A stretch of DNA of 64,000 nucleotides, taken from contig NC_092803.1 of the NCBI RefSeq assembly GCF_040954645.1, positions 79,956,263 through 80,020,262 on the forward strand, given 5' to 3'. The notes beneath the pieces were generated by a model that had not been told where the DNA came from, did not search any database, and was given only the letters and a program-made list of their open reading frames with translations. The stretch comes from Diabrotica undecimpunctata (lineage: Eukaryota; Arthropoda; Insecta; Coleoptera; Chrysomelidae). Of this stretch, positions 57,546 through 64,000 are shown in pieces (position 1 is the stretch's first letter; each line of letters begins with the position of its first letter). The translations under genes and the position numbers were made by a program.

Positions 57546-58284
57546 AATTCTTCGATATTTTTACGATTAACTCTATTTACATTTATAATAGATGGTGTTT
57601 TAACACGAGGACATTAAAACGAGATCCCTGTTACAAGCTCGTAAAAAAGAAATAAAAGGTGTTATTTTCTCATGAGCATTGGAATGTTTGCAGTACCGAA
57701 TTCATGAACGGAAAAGATACTAAGTGGTCAATATTACATGTTACTAACGACTCAATGCATTCATTTAATGAAAACAGAAGGTTAAGTACAAAACGAATTT
57801 AAAATGATGATGATTTAAATAATGGAGAAAAAACTTCTCTACGAGTGGAGAACACCCATACTCCAAGAAAAATGGTGAAGTAGATCTAATACTTATACTA
57901 TCGTCAAATAGCGCTTCCCTTAATTTTCTGGAGTAATTAGCATTGCTGATCATGTGCCAACCAAAAAAATATTAATATAAAATTATAATGAATATATCAT
58001 ACCACATGTTATAGAGCTCGTGCTCCATTTCATTTATCTTTATTATGGGCTTTATAGGGACATATATCTCGGTTCAGAATATTGTGTTAATATGAATCAT
58101 CCATCTTTTGTCCTTCAGTCTCAGTGTATTTCTTATTTTTCATTGAAATTTACAACAATCTTTGTCATTTGCGTTATATATGGGCCTTTGTCACCTAGTC
58201 AAACATATTGTTAAATGTTCTTCTGAGTACTTTAATGTAACTTTATATTTTGTCTAAATTTAGTTACTTTCTATTCATTTTTAA
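57546..58284. other. No supported gene
   Basis: AT-rich with only short frames lacking motifs. Confidence 0.4.
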
Positions 58285-59330
58285 TGTCATTAGGTTCCTC
58301 TTCAGCTTGTTTGCATTTACTGCTAAACAAAGTTCATCTCATGAGTTCTCCACTTTTTTTCTGTTTGATGCTATTTGATACCAGTTTCTCGCTACTTTTA
58401 TTTCAAAGTCGTCTAGCCACTATTTTTGGGTCTTCGTCTACTACGACTGTATTCGCGTGGTCTCCAATATACAATGTTTCTCGTTCATCTCTAAATCATC
58501 ATCCAAACATAGTTCGTTTGATGGCCCTCTGTGTTGTTCTTAATCTATAGTCTGATAACTCTGTAAGTGTCACGGTCTCCATTCCATGGGTCATAACTGG
58601 TAGAATGAAAAAAACTGATGAATACTCTTTTCTTTAGATTTATTAATATCTTTTTGTTTATCAACACAACACTGAGTCTTCCTAATGCTGCCCAATTCAT
58701 TCGGTTTATTCCAGTGATCCCTGCCATTGAATTTTATTTGCCTAGTTGCATCTACGTATGTATATACTTTTTAACACTTTCGATCTCATTCCATCTAAGT
58801 CTATTGTGATATTGAAGTTGTCATCAATGTTGTTTTATTTAAATTCATTTTTAAACCATTTTTCGTAAATTTTCGTTTAAGTTCCTGTAGCATTTAGAGG
58901 ATTTCCTCTGTATTGTTACTTATGAATATTATGTCATAGGCAAATATTCAATGACTTAAAGATCTGCCATCTACTTTAATTCTGCGTTGTTCCCAATTTA
59001 AATTCTTAAATAGATCCTACGTCTTCTAATGCAAGAGTAAACAATTTTTTGGAGAGATCGTGTCTTCCTGTCTAACTCCTCTTTTTGTTTTTATTTTGCT
59101 TGTTGTTAGACCTTCTAATTTATTTGCATACTTGCATTGTTATTTATGTACTTTAAGAGTATTAGATATCTGGAATCAATGCTTGCGTTATTCACTCCTT
59201 TTAATACGAACCAGAGTTCTATGGAATCAAATGCCTTATTGTAATTCACAAATGCCAAATAAAGAGTCTCATTATATTTATTATACTTTTCTATAAATGT
59301 CCTTCTTTTCTGTCGGTGTATTATGGTACT
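58285..59330 (-). pseudogene. LINE RT palm to C-terminus, decayed
   Basis: From 59300 downward: AFVNYNKAFDSIELWFVLKG (motif A), KTKRGVRQEDTISPKNC ('G.RQGDTISPKLF'), a degraded ADD region, MAGITGINRMNWAALGRLSV, VFISFFHSTSYDPWNGDRDT and LRTTQRAIKRTMFG. The last blocks match 6143-6770 in order (VNLKKKVYNTCILPVCTYGL, ETTQRAMKRIMLG). Frame changes every 100-200 bases. It may be the 3' half of the same insertion as 59400-60610, with the region between lost. Confidence 0.7.
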
Positions 59331-59399
59331 ATAATTAATTTATTTCAGCCATTCGATGGACATAAACCCTTCTGCGGCATTGCAAAGGCACTAACAAGA

Positions 59400-60610
59400 A
59401 CAGCTATAAGAAACTTGGTAACAGACAAATATCTGAAATGGTGAAAGAATTCACCAGGACAAAGAGGCACTTGTTCATTAATATTTTGAATGGCTCCAAA
59501 GCAGTTTGACATCTCTTCTGTTATTTCGTCGTCTCCAGGAGCTATTTTATTTTTAATCTCTTTTACGTTATTTTTAACTTCCTCGTTAGTAATTCCTGGT
59601 AGTGCTTCAGATCTTGCATTAAAAATATTCTTCGGTTTTTCCTATTTAGAGTATTTACTAGTTTCATACTTTTGTTTTCTCTATATTATTTTCGATTCTT
59701 GCCGGTATTGTTGTCCCTGATGTCTTGCCATATTCTTTTTCTTATTGCCTTATTAGTTTTCTTATATTCTAGTGAATTTCAATCCATATAGCGTTTGTCC
59801 ATAATCATTTGTTGTATGTTTTCTTTAATTTATTATTATTCGCTTTCGGCTTCGTACGGTTTAATTTGATTGCAGTGTTTATAATCGTTATTATCGTTTC
59901 TTCCAAATCATTTATGTCTTTTTCTGTTAATCGATCTATTGGTTTTAGGTTAGGATCAAGATATTTCTGGTAAATGTAACTGTTTTGCATAAGCTCTTTA
60001 GTAATAAGGGTTTTTTTAAACTAGTTTGTCTTTTTTTTCATTTTTTATTGATAATTATTGTCTCTGGTTAACTAATATGTAATTATGTAATTAATTTTAT
60101 TTTTAGTTTTTTTGTGAGCTTATCCAAACTTGGTCCAACTTTACTAAAAAATGTGTTCATACAAAATAGGTTTTGGTCCTGTATGTAAGTCACTAACAGT
60201 TTTTTTCTTTCGTTTATAATTTCTCTCTTCTATTATTTTGCAATAAGCTCTTATTGCCATTGCCTTATAAATATCTTCATAAAATTTCTCTATATCTTCA
60301 TCGGTTAATTGGCTAGTGAAAGCGTATACTGACACGATTTGGATACTGTACCTATCTGATATTCTAAGAACAATGTATAAGACCCTCTCTGAGATTTAAC
60401 ATTTTTTGTGACCAGCTGTTTGATTAGGTTATGGACAAATAGTGCTACACCGCCGACATGTGTACTACACTCATTAAGAAATTGGATGAACATATGTCCA
60501 GACTGGAATATTGTACATTGTTCTCCTGGTACTCTTGTATCCTAGTTAGTTTTTTTAGTTCATCTCTTCTTTCAGGTGATTTGGTTTTACCATTGAAACT
60601 AGCAATTTAA
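59400..60610 (-). pseudogene. LINE endonuclease and linker, decayed
   Basis: From 60490: VGGVALFVHNLIKQLVTK ('G.A..V......+V') and VSVYAFTSQLTDEDIEKFYE ('V.VYAPT...D...E.FY'), the middle of the APE endonuclease. The GDFN and SDH parts are missing. It resumes near 59990 with PIDRLTEKDINDLEETIITI and INTAIKLNRTKPKANNNK, the linker, and near 59640 with ALPGITNEEVKNNVKEIKNK plus IAPGDDEITEEM, the 'K...GPD.I..E' start of the RT. Degraded throughout. Confidence 0.65.
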
Positions 60611-61071
60611 ATATGTTTCTCTGACTTTACTCTATAAAACCTTTCAATGTTTCTCTGACTTTACTCTATAAAACTCATATATGTTACTTTATCAGATTTT
60701 CTCCAAATGTCCTTATGTAATTATGTCCTTATTTAACTGCTAATTGGGATTTTTTACTTTAAAACCTTTGTGTACTTTTTCTTTTCTTTTTTGTAAGGCC
60801 CACTTTATCCAATTTTACATTTGACCGCTCTCATACCAATTTTATGATTTTTTCATCTTTATTTGAGGGATGTTATATTTGTTCTTAACTCCTGCACATA
60901 ATTTACGAGGCATATATTTTTCAGTTGGTATTGATATCGTCCTTTGGTATGATCTTTAAAGTGCGGTTCTAGTTAAAACAAAGGATATTCCATCACAAAT
61001 AAAAAATAAATCTAGTAAGCAATAGAGAACATTTTTGACTTTAAATAAAACTAAAATTAATATTTATTTAA
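60611..61071. other. No recognisable feature
   Basis: AT-rich, with a direct duplication of TTTCTCTGACTTTACTCTAT near 60616 and 60650. Ends at the 5' truncation point of the next LINE. Confidence 0.45.
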
Positions 61072-63717
61072 ACAATATTTTATCAAAAAATCACCCTCAT
61101 AAATATTCACGCGCCTTCAGAAGAAAAAGATAACGATGTCAAAGAATGTTTCTACAATGAATTAAACAGAACAATCGAAAATATACCCAGATATGATATG
61201 AAAATTATTCTAGGCGACGCAAATGCCAAAATAGGGAAGGAAGAAGTATTTAGACCGACAATAGGAAAATATAGTAAACACAATGAAACTAATGAGAACG
61301 GACAATTCCTGATAGATTTCGCAAGAGAAAAAAATATGATCATAATGAGCACATATTTCGAACGAAAAGAAATACACAAGGAAACTTGGATATCGCCAGA
61401 TAGAAAGACTAAAAACCAAATAGACCACGTGCTCATCGAAAAAGAAGAACAGCAATGTATAAAGAAGATAAGAACATACAGAGGACCAGACGCCGACTCA
61501 GATCATTACATGGTGGGCATCAAAATTAAGCAACTGATACCAGAAAACAAAAACAAAATAAAAAAAAAGAAATGTATACATAACCCAATTCGATTAGCAA
61601 CAAAGAAAGAGCAAGAAATATACGAGGAAACAATGGAAAGAGAACTAAAAAAGATACAAATAGAAGAGCAAACTGAGAACAAATGGGAAAACATAAAGCA
61701 AATAATGAACAAAGCAGCAAAAGAATGTAACAAACAAGAGAATAAAAAGAGGAAAGACTGGTTCGACATAGAGTGCCAAAAAGAAATAGAAATAAGAAAA
61801 TCATTGAGGATTGAAATGATCACGAAAGAAACAACACAGACAAAGAATAGATATAGGGAGCAAAGACAAAAAGTAAAGAGAGTACTGAGAGAAAAGAAGA
61901 GAAAAAACATAGAAAATAAGCTAAAAGAAATAGAAGAGAATTACAGAAATAAAAAAATAAAAAACCTATATCAAGGTGCTAGAAATGAAAAAAAAGGTTT
62001 CCAACAAAAACCCATATTCGTCAAAAACAAAGCAGGAAATAATATAAGCGGGGAAACAGAAATTGCCGAAAGATGGAAAGAGTATTTTGATGAATTACTA
62101 AATGGCAATAATAAGTCAAACCAAAGAGAATGCGTGGAAACAGAAGCAAGAATCGAACACTTAGAAGACATAGAAGATAATTCACCCAGCAAAGAACAAA
62201 TCGAGGAAATCATAAAAAATCTGAAAAACAACAAATCCCCTGGAAGCGATAACATAACAGCAGAGATGATGAAATATGGTGGAAAACTGCTAAATAATTG
62301 GATATACAAGATCATAAAAGAGATATGGATAAAAGAACGAATACCCGAAGATTGGAAGGAAGCCATTATTTGCCCATTACACAAAAAAGGAGACAAAACA
62401 GAATGCAGTAATTACAGAGGAGTAGCGTTACTAAATACCGTATATAAAATCCTATCAAAATCCATAAAAGATAAGCTAGAAAAAGAAGTTGAAAATATAA
62501 TAGGCGAATACCAGTGCGGATTTAGACGAGGGAGAAGTACAACGGACCAAGTATTCATAATCAGAGAATTACAAGCAGAAAGCTATGAACACAACTTACC
62601 AACGATAGCGCTATTCATCGACTTCCAGCAAGCATACGATAGAATAAAAAGGAAGGAATTAAAAGAGACCCTTGAGGAACTGGGAGTTAGCAGAAAGTTG
62701 CGTAACATGATACATCTTACTTTAGAGAATACAGAAAACAGAGTCAAAGTAAACAATCATGTATCGGACAAATTTATAGTAAACGAAGGATTAAGGCAGG
62801 GCGATCCTTTGTCATCATTACTCTTCAATTTATGCCTAGAAAAAATAATGCGAGAAGCGAAAATCAATAGAGAAGGACTCCTATATCATAAAAGACACCA
62901 AGTTTTGGCATTTGCGGATGATATAGTGTTGCTGGCAAGAGGAAAAAAAGAGCTACAGGAGATAGTGCAGAGAATAGTAAAAGCAGCAAAGAAAATGGGA
63001 CTTTACATAAATGAAACTAAAACAAAATGTATGCAGTGGACAGATGATCAGTTCAGGGATGGACAAAAGTTTAAAGTAGAAGTAGAAGAAAGATTATCAT
63101 ACGAATTCGAAATGGTAGAAAGATTTACATACCTAGGTACAATAATATCACGCAAACCTAACATTAAAGAAGAAATACAAGCTAGAATAATGGCAGGCAA
63201 TAGAAGTGTACATGCTCTTAGTGCAATGTTGAAAAGCAAGTTTTTATCAAGAAAGGCAAAAATACAGCTATACAAAACAACTATACAACCAATAGTAACG
63301 TACTGCAGTGAGACATGGACAATGACAAAAAATGAACAAAATTTACTGGAGATATGGGAAAGGAAAATCCTGAGGAAGATATATGGAGGAATAATAAGGG
63401 ACGGTTTATGGATAAGAAGATCAAATGATGAGTTAAAGAAATTATATAATCAACCTAACATAATAGGAGTCATAAAGGCACAGAGACTAAGATGGCGAGG
63501 TCACCTAGAAAGAATGCCGAACACGAGGACTTCAAAAAGGGTAATGAACTACACTATAACTTTAAAAAAGAGAAAAGGAAGGCCAAAAAATAGATGGAAT
63601 CAGGAGGTAGAAAAAGATATGGAAGAAATTGGACTACAAGGCCAGAAAAGAAAAATGAATAACAAGAAGGAATGGAGAAAAATCACATATCGAGCCAGAG
63701 AAGATCTCAGTACATAA
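61072..63717 (+). CDS. 5'-truncated LINE ORF2: partial endonuclease plus complete RT (about 881 codons)
   Basis: Open from just after a TAA at 61069 to the TAA at 63715. Homology begins at ITLINIHAPSEEKDND ('V.VYAPT'), so about the first 100 endonuclease residues are lost; no real start codon exists. Then IILGDANAKIGKEE (GDFN motif with Ala for Phe), KNQIDHVLIEK and DADSDHYMVGIKI (SDH). RT: KNLKNNKSPGSDNITAEMMK, AIICPLHKKGDKTECSNYRG, YQCGFRRGRSTTDQVF, ALFIDFQQAYDRIKRKEL, NEGLRQGDPLSSLLFN and VLAFADDIVLLARGKKEL (catalytic FADD). C-terminal ERFTYLGTIISRK, TYCSETWTM, RWRGHLERM and RKGRPKNRWNQEV. All RT motifs are intact with no stop, so the copy is young, but it cannot start a new cycle without its 5' end. 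The clade looks RTE/CR1-like. Confidence 0.9.
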   Translation, partial: TIFYQKITLINIHAPSEEKDNDVKECFYNELNRTIENIPRYDMKIILGDANAKIGKEEVFRPTIGKYSKHNETNENGQFLIDFAREKNMIIMSTYFERKEIHKETWISPDRKTKNQIDHVLIEKEEQQCIKKIRTYRGPDADSDHYMVGIKIKQLIPENKNKIKKKKCIHNPIRLATKKEQEIYEETMERELKKIQIEEQTENKWENIKQIMNKAAKECNKQENKKRKDWFDIECQKEIEIRKSLRIEMITKETTQTKNRYREQRQKVKRVLREKKRKNIENKLKEIEENYRNKKIKNLYQGARNEKKGFQQKPIFVKNKAGNNISGETEIAERWKEYFDELLNGNNKSNQRECVETEARIEHLEDIEDNSPSKEQIEEIIKNLKNNKSPGSDNITAEMMKYGGKLLNNWIYKIIKEIWIKERIPEDWKEAIICPLHKKGDKTECSNYRGVALLNTVYKILSKSIKDKLEKEVENIIGEYQCGFRRGRSTTDQVFIIRELQAESYEHNLPTIALFIDFQQAYDRIKRKELKETLEELGVSRKLRNMIHLTLENTENRVKVNNHVSDKFIVNEGLRQGDPLSSLLFNLCLEKIMREAKINREGLLYHKRHQVLAFADDIVLLARGKKELQEIVQRIVKAAKKMGLYINETKTKCMQWTDDQFRDGQKFKVEVEERLSYEFEMVERFTYLGTIISRKPNIKEEIQARIMAGNRSVHALSAMLKSKFLSRKAKIQLYKTTIQPIVTYCSETWTMTKNEQNLLEIWERKILRKIYGGIIRDGLWIRRSNDELKKLYNQPNIIGVIKAQRLRWRGHLERMPNTRTSKRVMNYTITLKKRKGRPKNRWNQEVEKDMEEIGLQGQKRKMNNKKEWRKITYRAREDLST

Positions 63718-63800
63718 AGAAAAGCGAAAATGAAGAAAGAACAAACTTTTTAAGCCATGGGCCTCTAAGGCCTTTAGTGCTATTGTATATATAATAATAT
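63718..63800 (+). other. Likely 3' UTR and tail of the LINE
   Basis: AGAAAGAACAAACTTTTTAA, then GGCCTCTAAGGCCT (a small palindrome), ending in TATATATAATAATATT that could be the terminal simple repeat. Confidence 0.45.
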
Positions 63801-64000
63801 TTTATCAGGTGGTTACTTTAGTGTTAAAAACACCTTAGCATTATTTTTAACTTAATAGTAATTTAAAAATGACCTCTTTCAGTCTTAAAAATCTTTAAAT
63901 ATTCAAGAAATAATAATTGGTTGCTTTCCAATGAGATAAGGGTTATCGGCCATCATTATTTTAAATTCTTGTAAATTTTAAGATCCTTTAGAAAGTTAAC
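63801..64000. other. No recognisable feature
   Basis: AT-rich flank to the window edge. Confidence 0.4.

Noticed and set aside
57765..57953. 62-codon minus-strand frame
   Set aside because: No recognisable motif or context.

Overview
The window is AT-rich eukaryotic DNA, very probably from an insect with a large, repeat-swollen genome. The signs are many APE-type LINE fragments, Penelope-like elements, Tc1/mariner and pogo-type transposons, Ty3/Gypsy elements primed by tRNA-Lys, long (TA)n tracts, and one insect-type ecdysteroid-kinase-like (EcKL/CHK) gene. The mix and some of the short repeats remind me of leaf beetles (Diabrotica-like), but that is inference. I see no prokaryotic genes, CRISPR array, tRNA or rRNA.

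Layout. 1-11 kb: decayed LINE pieces on both strands, a complete but dead 1.57 kb Tc1 element that landed inside a (TA)n tract (4252-5817), an I/R1-type LINE remnant, and a Penelope-like remnant with a GIY-YIG domain. 11.9-13.65 kb: the only convincing host gene, an intronless 585-codon EcKL/CHK-kinase-like ORF on the minus strand. 14-15.5 kb: two Penelope-like fragments in inverted orientation. 15.55-16.02 kb: an unclassified interspersed repeat carrying an inverted motif. 16.3-17.3 kb: a pogo-like transposase remnant. 17.9-24.7 kb: a defective Ty3/Gypsy element on the minus strand (Gypsy2) with both LTRs, tRNA-Lys primer site, gag and an internally deleted pol; it sits inside a (TA)n tract. 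25-31 kb: mariner and LINE remnants. 31.2-41.2 kb: a complete, apparently young Ty3/Gypsy element (Gypsy1) with apparently identical 1,946-bp LTRs, AAAG target duplication, intact gag and an intact pol that needs a -1 frameshift. Gypsy1 sits inside a second copy of the 15.55-kb repeat, so that first copy serves as its empty site. 41.7-61 kb: more LINE debris, a third Gypsy fragment (Gypsy3) that starts at a 63-bp perfect inverted repeat, and long stretches with nothing recognisable. 61.07-63.7 kb: a 5'-truncated but otherwise open LINE ORF of about 881 codons.

How it fits together. This is a transposon graveyard around one candidate host gene, not a functional gene cluster. The informative parts are the nested insertions, the two candidate -1 frameshift sites at gag/pol junctions, the palindromic junction of Gypsy3, and several short repeats that I could not classify. 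Apparent TTG and other non-ATG starts were replaced by ATG where I could decide. All family names come from recognising motifs by eye; no database search was run.
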